From: Sulfurospirillum multivorans DSM 12446
Lineage (GTDB): Bacteria > Campylobacterota > Campylobacteria > Campylobacterales > Sulfurospirillaceae
Length of the DNA: 64,000 nucleotides
Direction: 5' to 3'
NCBI RefSeq assembly: GCF_000568815.1
Contig: NZ_CP007201.1
Span: forward strand, 3,047,654-3,111,653
Under the pieces are notes generated by a model. That model saw only the letters and a list, made by a program, of their open reading frames with translations, was not told the DNA's origin and did not search any database. The position numbers and the translations under genes are program-made. Shown here one piece after another: positions 1 to 9,833 of this stretch (position 1 is its first letter; each line of letters begins with the position of its first letter).

Positions 1-39
1 GTTTAAAATTTGATTATTGGAACTGCTTGAAATGGTCAT
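1..39 (-). CDS. 5' end of a divergent gene, product unknown
   Basis: The first 13 codons of a minus-strand reading frame lie at the window edge, starting at the ATG at 37-39 and reading MTISSSSNNQILN. A clear Shine-Dalgarno AAGGAG (46-51, minus strand) sits 6 bases upstream and a well-formed promoter lies further upstream, so the start is credible. The remainder is outside the window and I do not recognise the product. It is divergent from pseB. Confidence 0.5.
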   Translation of the reverse strand, partial: MTISSSSNNQILN

Positions 40-67
40 CACAGGCTCCTTGTTTAAAGTTGTCTTT

Positions 68-2249
<2,182 letters not shown>

Positions 2250-2262
<13 letters not shown>

Positions 2263-2957
2263 ATATCGCCATCATCCCCGCACGTGGCGGAAGCAAGCGC
2301 ATTCCTCGCAAGAACATTAAAGATTTTTGCGGTAAACCGCTGATCGCCTACAGTATTGAAGTGGCGCTTCAAAGTGGACTTTTTGAAAAAATTATCGTTA
2401 GTACCGATGATGAAGAGATCGCAACGGTTGCCAAACAGTATGGCGCCGAGGTTCCTTTTCTGCGACCTCATGAACTGAGTGATGACTTTACAGGCACGGG
2501 TGCGGTGGTGGAACACGCCCTTCAAACCTTGCACGAAAGAGGTGAAACGTATGATTTTGCTTGCGCGATTTACGCGACTGCCCCTCTTTTAGAGCCACGC
2601 TACCTCATCGAAGGCTTTGAAAAACTACGTGAGAGTAACGCAGTGTACGCCTTTTCCGTCACATCGATGCCTTTTCCGATTTGGCGCACGTTTAAAATTA
2701 CCGAAGCAAAACGGTGCGAAATGTTCTGGAAAGACAAATTTTCTGCTCGTAGCCAAGACTTAGAGGAAGCGTACCAAGATGCAGGACAATTTTATTGGCA
2801 TGCTCTTCATAAAACCACGCACGATGTGATGTTTGGAAGTGAAAGTATTCCCATCGTTCTTCCACGCCATCTCGTCCAAGACATCGACACGCCCGAAGAT
2901 TGGACACGCGCCGAACTCATGTACAAAGTGCTTCATGAAAACACTGATAAGAGCTGA
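2250..2957 (+). CDS. pseF: Pseudaminic acid cytidylyltransferase, PseF
   Basis: This cytidylyltransferase activates pseudaminic acid with CTP to CMP-Pse, the donor used for flagellin glycosylation. It has 235 residues and the NeuA-like nucleotide-binding N-terminus PARGGSKRIPRKNI at residues 10-23, followed by STDDEEIA and the TAPLL segment. The product GQFYWHAL and the C-terminal DIDTPEDW are typical of PseF. The start ATG at 2250 overlaps the end of pseC by 13 bases. The next gene, pseG, starts inside this gene. Confidence 0.95.
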
Positions 2958-3816
2958 TAGTTCGAGCACCATCGGGCTTGGGCACATTATGCGCGATCTT
3001 GTGTTGGCACAAAGCGTGGAAGGCGAAATTTTGTTTGCGTGCCAAGCGCTTCAAGGCAGTATCATTGAGCAGATTCCCTATGAAGTTAACATCCTTCAAA
3101 CCAACGATGCAGACGAACTTATAGCGCTCATAAAATCTTTACATGTAAACCTTTTGGTGATCGACCATTATGGCATTGACGCGCGTTTTGAGCAAACCGT
3201 GAAAGAGGCGACAAATGTCACCATCCTCAGCTTTGATGACACGTATCAACCGCATCACTGCGATATACTGCTCAATCACACCATCTGCGCCGATGCCGCG
3301 CGTTACGCAAACCTTGTGCCCAAGGGGTGTGAATTGCGTTGTGGCAGTGCGTATACGCTGATTCGCGAGGAGTTTAAAGATGAGAAAAAAATCGCGCGTG
3401 AAAAGATCTACGATGTGCTGATTGCGATGGGTGGAAGTGACGCGGGGAATTTGACGTTAGAGATTTTAAAAACCCTTCCAAAATCGTTACATGTAAGCAT
3501 ACTTTCAACCACAGCCAATGCCCATCTGCACGAGCTTCAACGCTACGTCGAGGTGTTTCCAAACATCGCTTTACATGTAAACTCAAAGGAGGTTGCCAAA
3601 ATCATGAATCAAAGCAAATTCGCGATTGTCACGCCTAGCGGAATACTCCATGAGGTGCTTTTTATGGAAATGCCCTTTATTGCGATTAAAGTAGCCATCA
3701 ATCAAGACGATATGTATCAATATTTAGAGGAGCATGATTATCCAGTTATGCACGATTTTGAGCCTCAAACACTCAAAACCCTCATTCACGCATGGATGCA
3801 AGGAGAAACCCTTTGA
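2935..3816 (+). CDS. pseG: UDP-2,4-diacetamido-2,4,6-trideoxy-beta-L-altropyranose hydrolase, PseG
   Basis: This enzyme removes UDP from the bis-acetylated nucleotide sugar to release 2,4-diacetamido-2,4,6-trideoxy-L-altrose for PseI. The 294-residue protein has the MurG-like GT-B fold landmarks expected of PseG: the N-terminal IRADSSSTIGLGHIMR, which holds the likely catalytic His17, and the MGGSDAGN loop in the second half. The start ATG at 2935 lies 23 bases inside pseF; a longer in-frame extension to 2833 would run through pseF and has no family match. Three TTACATGTAA copies lie in this gene, giving SLHVN, SLHVS and ALHVN. Confidence 0.93.
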   Translation: MKTLIRADSSSTIGLGHIMRDLVLAQSVEGEILFACQALQGSIIEQIPYEVNILQTNDADELIALIKSLHVNLLVIDHYGIDARFEQTVKEATNVTILSFDDTYQPHHCDILLNHTICADAARYANLVPKGCELRCGSAYTLIREEFKDEKKIAREKIYDVLIAMGGSDAGNLTLEILKTLPKSLHVSILSTTANAHLHELQRYVEVFPNIALHVNSKEVAKIMNQSKFAIVTPSGILHEVLFMEMPFIAIKVAINQDDMYQYLEEHDYPVMHDFEPQTLKTLIHAWMQGETL

Positions 3817-4856
3817 AGATCGCTGATTTTGATTTTAAAAGCACCAAAACGTTCATCATCGCTGAGCTCTCCGCCAACCACAATGGCTCGTTGCAAACAG
3901 CAATTGAGACGATTAAGGCGGCCAAAAAAGCGGGGGCGGACGCGATTAAACTGCAAACCTATCGCGCCGATACGATCACGCTTGATTGCGACAGAGACGA
4001 GTTTATCATCCAAGGTGGTACACTCTGGGACAGTGCAAAACTGTACGATCTTTACCAAAAAGCCTACACGCCATGGGAGTGGCACGCAACGCTTTTTCGC
4101 ACGGCAAAGGAAGAGGGGCTTATCTGTTTTTCGTCTCCATTTGATGAAACTGCGGTCGATTTTTTACGACAATTTGATCCACCTGCGTATAAAATCGCCT
4201 CGTTTGAGATCACCGATCATGCGCTGATTCGCACGTGTGCTAAAGAGCATAAACCGATGATTATCTCAACAGGAACTGCCTATGTTGAAGAGATTGAAGA
4301 GGCCGTTGCCATTTGCAAACAAGAGAACAATGAAGAGATTATTCTCCTTCAATGCACCAGTTCTTACCCCGCACCCCTTGAGCATGCGCATCTTAAAACG
4401 ATTCCTGATTTGGCAAACCGTTTTGGCGTTATCGCAGGACTTTCTGACCACACGTTGGGCATGAGTGCTCCCATTGCCGCCGTGGCATTAGGGGCGCGCG
4501 TCATTGAGAAACATTTCATCCTGGATCGCTCCATCGGTGGGGCTGACGCAGCATTTTCGCTTGATATGGAGGCGTTTTCTGCCATGAGTAACGCCGTGCG
4601 CGAAACAGAGCTTCTTTTAGGCGATGTGCATTACGAGATGGACGCGTTTAAGCTCAAAAATCGCCGTTTCAATCGAAGCCTTTATGTGAGTGCGCCGATT
4701 CGCAAAGGAGAGATGTTAACACGGGACAACATCAAAAGTGTGCGCCCTTGCAATGGCTTGCATCCACGTCATTTACACGAAATCCTTGGCAAAAAAGCTG
4801 CCTGCGACTTAGCATTCGGGACACCTTTACGCCTTGAAGATGTTATAGTGTCATGA
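3813..4856 (+). CDS. pseI: Pseudaminic acid synthase, PseI
   Basis: This enzyme condenses the PseG product with phosphoenolpyruvate to give pseudaminic acid. The 347-residue protein has a NeuB-type TIM barrel (ELSANHNGS, KLQTYRADT, SSPFDETAVDFL, KIASFEI, STGTA, QCTSSYPAP, GLSDHT) and a C-terminal SAF/antifreeze-like domain from about residue 285 (RSLYVSAPIRKGE). I chose TTG at 3813 because AAGGAG at 3800-3805 lies 7 bases before it and it overlaps the pseG stop as TTGA; an ATG at 3792 would leave that site unused inside the coding sequence. Confidence 0.95.
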   Translation: MKIADFDFKSTKTFIIAELSANHNGSLQTAIETIKAAKKAGADAIKLQTYRADTITLDCDRDEFIIQGGTLWDSAKLYDLYQKAYTPWEWHATLFRTAKEEGLICFSSPFDETAVDFLRQFDPPAYKIASFEITDHALIRTCAKEHKPMIISTGTAYVEEIEEAVAICKQENNEEIILLQCTSSYPAPLEHAHLKTIPDLANRFGVIAGLSDHTLGMSAPIAAVALGARVIEKHFILDRSIGGADAAFSLDMEAFSAMSNAVRETELLLGDVHYEMDAFKLKNRRFNRSLYVSAPIRKGEMLTRDNIKSVRPCNGLHPRHLHEILGKKAACDLAFGTPLRLEDVIVS

Positions 4857-4872
4857 GAAAAGAAGACCTTAG

Positions 4873-5409
4873 ATGCTCTATTTGACCCCCTATTTTAGGC
4901 TCACGCAAGAAGAACACAAAGCCCTTTTGGCACTGCGCAACCAAGAAGCGATTCTTCGCTATACGCCAACCCAAAAAGAAATTGCGTTTAGCGACCATCT
5001 TGCATGGGTGGAAACACTGAAAAGCAATGATGACGCACTTTATTTAGCCCTCAAAGATGAACAGATCATTCAAGGGGCAATCCATGCGAATGCGCTTAAA
5101 AGTTGCTCACCCTCATGGGGACTTTTTTTTGATCCAACAACCTCACCGCTTGTGACATCAGCCGTTGCACTCTTTTTTTTAGATACACTTTTTAATCATT
5201 ATCGTGCACACAGTGTTAAGTCTTTCGTGCATGTTGAAAACAACCCTGCTTTAAAATTCAATGAACGTTTAGGATTTAAAATGAGAGATACACAACCATC
5301 TTCCTTTTGCACGATGGCATTAAGTCATGAAGAATGGCAGATGAAAAAAAGTTCCAAGCTCTTTCAACCCATTTTAAAAACAGCTTCGCAACTCACGATA
5401 AGGAACTAA
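4873..5409 (+). CDS. pseH: GNAT acetyltransferase, probable PseH
   Basis: This GNAT-fold protein of 178 residues is placed directly after pseI, where the pathway still needs the N-acetyltransferase that acts on UDP-4-amino-4,6-dideoxy-beta-L-AltNAc. It has the PseH-like start with RLTQEEHKALLALRNQ, a FSDHLAWVETL segment and ENNPALKFNERLGFK for acetyl-CoA binding. Identification as PseH is by family resemblance plus position; it is the only acetyltransferase in the run, so the pathway is then complete. A different acyl donor cannot be ruled out, because an acyl carrier protein gene follows immediately. Confidence 0.82.
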   Translation: MLYLTPYFRLTQEEHKALLALRNQEAILRYTPTQKEIAFSDHLAWVETLKSNDDALYLALKDEQIIQGAIHANALKSCSPSWGLFFDPTTSPLVTSAVALFFLDTLFNHYRAHSVKSFVHVENNPALKFNERLGFKMRDTQPSSFCTMALSHEEWQMKKSSKLFQPILKTASQLTIRN

Positions 5410-5411
5410 AT

Positions 5412-5699
5412 ATGGATAAGATTACAGACATCATCATAGCGGCACTTCAAGAGTTTAATGAAGAGCTCCAAGAGCCTTCCCTTGAGCATCCAAGCCTTGC
5501 TACCAAACTTTTTGGAGGCAATGGCGTACTAGATAGCCTTGCCCTTGTCTCCTTTATCGCGGACATTGAGGAAAAGGTATCGGAACACTATGGCAAAAAC
5601 ATTGTTTTAGCAGATGAAAAAGCCATGAGCCAAAAAGTCTCTCCGTTTCGAACCGTAGAAACGCTCTCTGCCTATATTGAAAAGCTCCTCAATGCCTAA
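5412..5699 (+). CDS. Acyl carrier protein-like protein
   Basis: This small acidic helical protein of 95 residues has NGVLDSLALVSFIADIEE; the serine in DSL is the expected attachment point for 4'-phosphopantetheine. It is longer than FabD-pathway ACP and stands alone, not in a fatty-acid cluster. The start ATG at 5412 follows pseH by 2 bases, and the gene overlaps the SDR gene by 8 bases, so it belongs to the pse transcription unit. Together with the next two genes it suggests that an acyl group is activated and delivered in glycan synthesis; the acyl group itself is unknown. Confidence 0.85.
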   Translation: MDKITDIIIAALQEFNEELQEPSLEHPSLATKLFGGNGVLDSLALVSFIADIEEKVSEHYGKNIVLADEKAMSQKVSPFRTVETLSAYIEKLLNA

Positions 5700-6393
5700 A
5701 ATCATCATCATCACAGGAAGCCGTAAAGGTATTGGGTATGCGTTGTGTGAAGCCTATCTCAGCGAAGGGCATACCGTGATTGGGTGCAGTCGTGAAGCCA
5801 CAACCCTTGCAGATCCACACTACCGACATTTTATCTTGGATGTTGCGGATGAAACGGCTGTGGTGGCAATGGTTCGAAGTGTCAAAAAAGAGTTTGGTCG
5901 TATCGATGTGCTACTCAATAATGCAGGGATTGCGAGTATGAACCATACGCTTACAACCTCGCTATCCACGCTCAATGCGATTCTTCAAACCAATATCGTC
6001 GGAACATTTCTCTTTCTTCGAGAAGTTTCCAAAGCAATGATGAAACAAAAAAAAGGGCGCATTGTCAATTATTCAACCATTGCGACAGCATTAAGGCTTG
6101 AAGGCGAAGCGATCTATGCAGCGAGTAAAGCAGCCATCGAAAACCTAACAGAGACAACGGCTAAAGAGCTTGCTCCTTTTGGCATTACCGTCAATGCGAT
6201 AGCCCCAACACCGATCGAAACCGATCTGATTAAAGCGGTACCAAAAGAGAAGATGGCATCCCTTCTTGCCCAACAAGCGATTGCACGATTTGGCACTTTT
6301 GACGATATTAAGCATGTCATCGATTTTTTGATAGACGATAAAAGTGATTTTATCACTGCGCAGATTATTCATCTTGGAGGAGTACATCGCTGA
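5692..6393 (+). CDS. Short-chain dehydrogenase/reductase (FabG-like)
   Basis: This classical SDR of 233 residues has the NAD(P)-binding TGSRKGIG near residue 8, NNAG near 82, a catalytic serine in NYSTIAT and the YAASK Tyr/Lys pair. FabG-type enzymes of this length reduce 3-oxoacyl groups carried on ACP. Position between an ACP gene (8-base overlap) and an AMP-forming ligase (TGATG overlap) supports a role on an ACP-bound intermediate. A role in reducing a sugar ketone is an alternative that the sequence does not exclude. Confidence 0.85.
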   Translation: MPKIIIITGSRKGIGYALCEAYLSEGHTVIGCSREATTLADPHYRHFILDVADETAVVAMVRSVKKEFGRIDVLLNNAGIASMNHTLTTSLSTLNAILQTNIVGTFLFLREVSKAMMKQKKGRIVNYSTIATALRLEGEAIYAASKAAIENLTETTAKELAPFGITVNAIAPTPIETDLIKAVPKEKMASLLAQQAIARFGTFDDIKHVIDFLIDDKSDFITAQIIHLGGVHR

Positions 6394-7727
6394 TGCTTAG
6401 TAAATTAGCTCTTTTTGATCAAAAAATTGCCATTATAGATCATGATGACCACTCCTATACGTACGATGATCTTATCAAACGTGCTTTGGTATATCAAAAG
6501 ACACTGCTTGACAACATTCCTGAAGGCTCAAGCGTTGCTATTCTTTCAGATTATAGCTTTGAGGCTATTGCACTTTTTAGTGCACTTTATGAAAAAAAAG
6601 CAATCATCACCCCCATAACAAGCACCACACCCGCAGAGATAAATGAGCGAATTGCGATTGCACAATGTTCGTATAGTATCGCCTATCATGGCGAATCTTT
6701 CGTTGTGACCGCTCATACCAACAATGCAACACCTCATCCGATGCTTGCAAACCTTCAAAAAATGGGCGATGCAGGATTGATTCTTTTTAGCAGTGGCAGT
6801 ACCGGAAAACCAAAAGCCATGGTGCACAATCTTTCCCATCTTGTAGCCCATTATGAGCTGAAAAAAAGTAAAACTTTAGTGATGCTTCTTTTCTTGATGT
6901 TTGACCATATCGGTGGACTCAATACCATGCTCAACATTCTCTCTATGGGCGCAACCATGGTGATACCTCATAATCGCAATCCTGAACATATTTGTTCGCT
7001 TATCGAACGTTATCATGTTGCCGTATTGCCCTCTTCGCCCACGTTTTTAAACCTGATTTTGATGAGTGGAGCACATGAGCGTTACGATGTGTCTTCTCTC
7101 AGAATGATCACATATGGCACAGAGACCATGCCAGAATCTCTGTTGAGTAAACTCAAAATTGTTTTTCCAAAAATAAAGTTTTTACAAACATTTGGCACCA
7201 GTGAAACAGGCATCGCGACAACATCTTCCAAAGCTTCTGATTCTACGCTGATGCGTATTGAAGATGCGTCGTGTGAATACAAAATCGTCAATCACACCTT
7301 GTGGCTCAAAAGCGATACGCAAATTTTAGGCTATCTCAATGCGTCTATGGAGAGTTTTCACGAGGGATGGTTTGACACGGGCGATCTTGTCGAAGAGAGC
7401 GAAGATGGATTTCTTCGCATCATTGGACGTGCAAAAGAGGTCATCAATGTCGGCGGACAAAAAGTGTTACCCAACGAGGTCGAATCGGTCATTTTGATGA
7501 TGCCCGAAGTGCAAGACTGCATGGTAAGTGCGATCTCTAATGCCATTACAGGGCAAAGTGTCGCCGTTGAAGTGGTTTTAAAAGACCCAAAAGAGGCAAC
7601 GTCCATTAAAAAAATGATCCGCGCTTTTTGCAAATCACGATTGGATGGTTATAAAATCCCAACGCATGTGACTGTTGTAGAACAGACGCACTTTAGTGAA
7701 CGCTTTAAGAAAATGAGACTCGGTTAA
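6393..7727 (+). CDS. AMP-dependent acyl ligase (ANL superfamily)
   Basis: This 444-residue adenylate-forming enzyme contains the P-loop SSGSTGKPKAM near residue 136, TFGTSETG near 270, WFDTGDLV near 330, and the hinge and C-terminal GRAKEVINVGGQKVLPNEVE (A8 region). These are the standard ANL motifs for carboxylate activation. It is shorter than typical acyl-CoA synthetases (500 or more). With the ACP two genes upstream, the likely reaction is loading of a carboxylic acid onto ACP, though CoA could be the acceptor. The start ATG overlaps the SDR stop. Confidence 0.85.
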   Translation: MLSKLALFDQKIAIIDHDDHSYTYDDLIKRALVYQKTLLDNIPEGSSVAILSDYSFEAIALFSALYEKKAIITPITSTTPAEINERIAIAQCSYSIAYHGESFVVTAHTNNATPHPMLANLQKMGDAGLILFSSGSTGKPKAMVHNLSHLVAHYELKKSKTLVMLLFLMFDHIGGLNTMLNILSMGATMVIPHNRNPEHICSLIERYHVAVLPSSPTFLNLILMSGAHERYDVSSLRMITYGTETMPESLLSKLKIVFPKIKFLQTFGTSETGIATTSSKASDSTLMRIEDASCEYKIVNHTLWLKSDTQILGYLNASMESFHEGWFDTGDLVEESEDGFLRIIGRAKEVINVGGQKVLPNEVESVILMMPEVQDCMVSAISNAITGQSVAVEVVLKDPKEATSIKKMIRAFCKSRLDGYKIPTHVTVVEQTHFSERFKKMRLG

Positions 7728-8707
7728 TGACATCGATGCATCCTAAAATTTGTACCATTGTGGTAACCTATAATCGTTATGCTCTTTTAAAGGAGTGTAT
7801 AGATAGCTTATTGCATCAAACCTATCCAACAGATATCTTAGTGATAGACAATGCTTCTACAGATGGAACGGAGGCTAATCTTATCAAAGAAGGATACACC
7901 TCTTTTGAGAATCTTTGCTATCAGAAGCTTGACACGAATTTAGGTGGAGCAGGAGGATTTCATGCAGGATGCGCGTATGCATCTGCGTATGAATATGATT
8001 TTATGTGGTTAATGGATGATGATGCTGAGCCAGAATACACTGCTTTGGAAAAACTTATAGAAGCCATCTCTCTTAATGCTTCCTATCCTGCATATGCGCC
8101 TTCTGTGTTTATTGGAACAAAAGAGAAACATACGCTTTCAACCTTCGGGCATAGGGGGCAATTTAACTATAAACAGACATTACCCTCTTTTCAACGTCCT
8201 CTTTCAGTAGAAACCTTTTTAAAAAAAACTGTTGAGATTGATATGGCCTCTTTCGTAGGTATTTTGATTTCTAGCAATGCGATGAAAAAAATTGGACTTC
8301 CTAAAAAAGAGTTTTTTATTCACCATGACGATACAGAATATAGCTTACGCTTAGCAACTTTAGGAAAAATCCTTTTAGTCAATGAGAGTAAGATTTACCA
8401 TAAAGAGAAACGCCAAAATGAGAAAATTGAGCGCCGATTTTTTGGGTTTCATAAAAATCGCATTCGTTTTGAGGTATTGTGGCTGAAATATTTTGGATTA
8501 AGAAATTCTATTTATATTGCTATCCAATACAGTAAAACTCCTTTCGTATGGCTCGATATTCTTAAACTCTATGGTACGTTATGCAAAGATATTCTGCTAT
8601 ACGATGATCACAAATGGCTACGTTTACGCTTCGCGACACATTCTATTTTAGATGGACTTCGAGGCCATTTTGACAATACCAAAGCCAAAAGACTTTTACA
8701 TGTATGA
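7727..8707 (+). CDS. Family 2 glycosyltransferase, galactofuranosyltransferase-like
   Basis: This GT-A fold glycosyltransferase of 326 residues begins with CTIVVTYNRYALLKECI, has the DNASTDGT loop and the metal-binding MDDDAEP. The NLGGAGGF motif is characteristic of the GlfT1/rhamnosyltransferase-like branch of GT2. It overlaps the previous gene (TAATG) and the following gene encodes UDP-galactopyranose mutase, so UDP-galactofuranose is the most likely donor. Acceptor unknown. Confidence 0.8.
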   Translation: MTSMHPKICTIVVTYNRYALLKECIDSLLHQTYPTDILVIDNASTDGTEANLIKEGYTSFENLCYQKLDTNLGGAGGFHAGCAYASAYEYDFMWLMDDDAEPEYTALEKLIEAISLNASYPAYAPSVFIGTKEKHTLSTFGHRGQFNYKQTLPSFQRPLSVETFLKKTVEIDMASFVGILISSNAMKKIGLPKKEFFIHHDDTEYSLRLATLGKILLVNESKIYHKEKRQNEKIERRFFGFHKNRIRFEVLWLKYFGLRNSIYIAIQYSKTPFVWLDILKLYGTLCKDILLYDDHKWLRLRFATHSILDGLRGHFDNTKAKRLLHV

Positions 8708-9833
8708 TTATGTCATTATAGGAGCCGGTTTTGCAGGCGCAGTCAGTGCCAATCTTTTAGCAACACAGCATAACAAAAAAGTTCTCGTGATTGAAAAAAG
8801 AGCACATGTCGGCGGTAACTGCTACGATGAAGTCGATGAAAACGGCATCGTCGTGCATCGCTACGGACCGCATCTGTTTCATACCTCTTCAAAAGAGGTG
8901 TGGGAGTATCTCTCACGCTTTACAGAGTGGACACCTTATGAACATAACGTTTTGGCTCATATCAAAGGGAAAAATGTTCCTATTCCTTTTAATTTCAACA
9001 CCATTGAAGCACTTTTTGCTCCGTTGGATGCAACGAGGTTTCAACAAAAACTTTTACACTATTATGCCCCCAATACCAAAGTGCCTATTTTAGATCTTAA
9101 AAAACATTTTGATGACGACTTACGGATGTTGGCAGATTTTATTTATGAAAACCTTTTCCTACACTATACGGCAAAACAGTGGGGATTGTCACCTCAAGAG
9201 ATCGATAGTACGGTCACCGCACGCGTGCCCATTTTTATCGGACGTGATAATCGCTACTTTAACGATACATTCCAAGCCATACCCAAAAATGGCTATACAA
9301 AACTTTTTGAAGCTTTATTGGATCACCCTAATATTACGGTTGAACTCCAAAAAGATTTTTTAAATGAAGTGTGTTGGCGTGAAAATCGTATTGGCTTTAG
9401 AAATGATTTTACATGTAAGGTTCTTTATACAGGAGCTGTTGATGCACTCTTTGATTATTGTTTCGATGCATTGCCATACCGCACAACAGAGATGGTATTT
9501 GAAACGATTGATCAAGCCTATTTTCAAGAGGCTGCAACGATAAATTACCCCAATGATCATGACTATACTCGCATCACAGAATTCAAGCATATTCATCCTA
9601 CCCTAAGCCCAAAAACGACCATTTTAAAAGAGTATCCCAAAGAGCATCGTAAAGAGATAACCGTTCCGTATTATCCTATTTTTAACGATAAAAATCAGGC
9701 ACAATATACACAATACATGCAAAAAGCACAGCACTTCTCCAACCTTACACTCATAGGAAGGCTTGCGGAGTATCGCTATTACGATATGGACGACATCGTT
9801 CTTCATGCATTAAATACCGTAGGCAACGTATGA
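8700..9833 (+). CDS. glf: UDP-galactopyranose mutase
   Basis: This FAD enzyme interconverts UDP-galactopyranose and UDP-galactofuranose. It has 377 residues, the dinucleotide-binding GAGFAGAVSANLLA at the N-terminus, the ERRxHVGGNCYDE-like segment (EKRAHVGGNCYDE), YGPHLFHT, and the C-terminal GRLAEYRYYDMDD motif of the family. The start is the ATG at 8700, which lies 8 bases inside the upstream glycosyltransferase; an earlier in-frame ATG at 8652 is not supported by the family. The start codon sits inside a one-base variant of the TTTACATGTAA repeat (8696-8706). Confidence 0.95.
   Translation: MYDYVIIGAGFAGAVSANLLATQHNKKVLVIEKRAHVGGNCYDEVDENGIVVHRYGPHLFHTSSKEVWEYLSRFTEWTPYEHNVLAHIKGKNVPIPFNFNTIEALFAPLDATRFQQKLLHYYAPNTKVPILDLKKHFDDDLRMLADFIYENLFLHYTAKQWGLSPQEIDSTVTARVPIFIGRDNRYFNDTFQAIPKNGYTKLFEALLDHPNITVELQKDFLNEVCWRENRIGFRNDFTCKVLYTGAVDALFDYCFDALPYRTTEMVFETIDQAYFQEAATINYPNDHDYTRITEFKHIHPTLSPKTTILKEYPKEHRKEITVPYYPIFNDKNQAQYTQYMQKAQHFSNLTLIGRLAEYRYYDMDDIVLHALNTVGNV

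Noticed and set aside
7727-9833. Mycobacterial-type arabinogalactan pathway
   Set aside because: A GlfT-like enzyme plus Glf only implies galactofuranose in a glycan; the rest of the cluster is typical of Gram-negative surface glycans.
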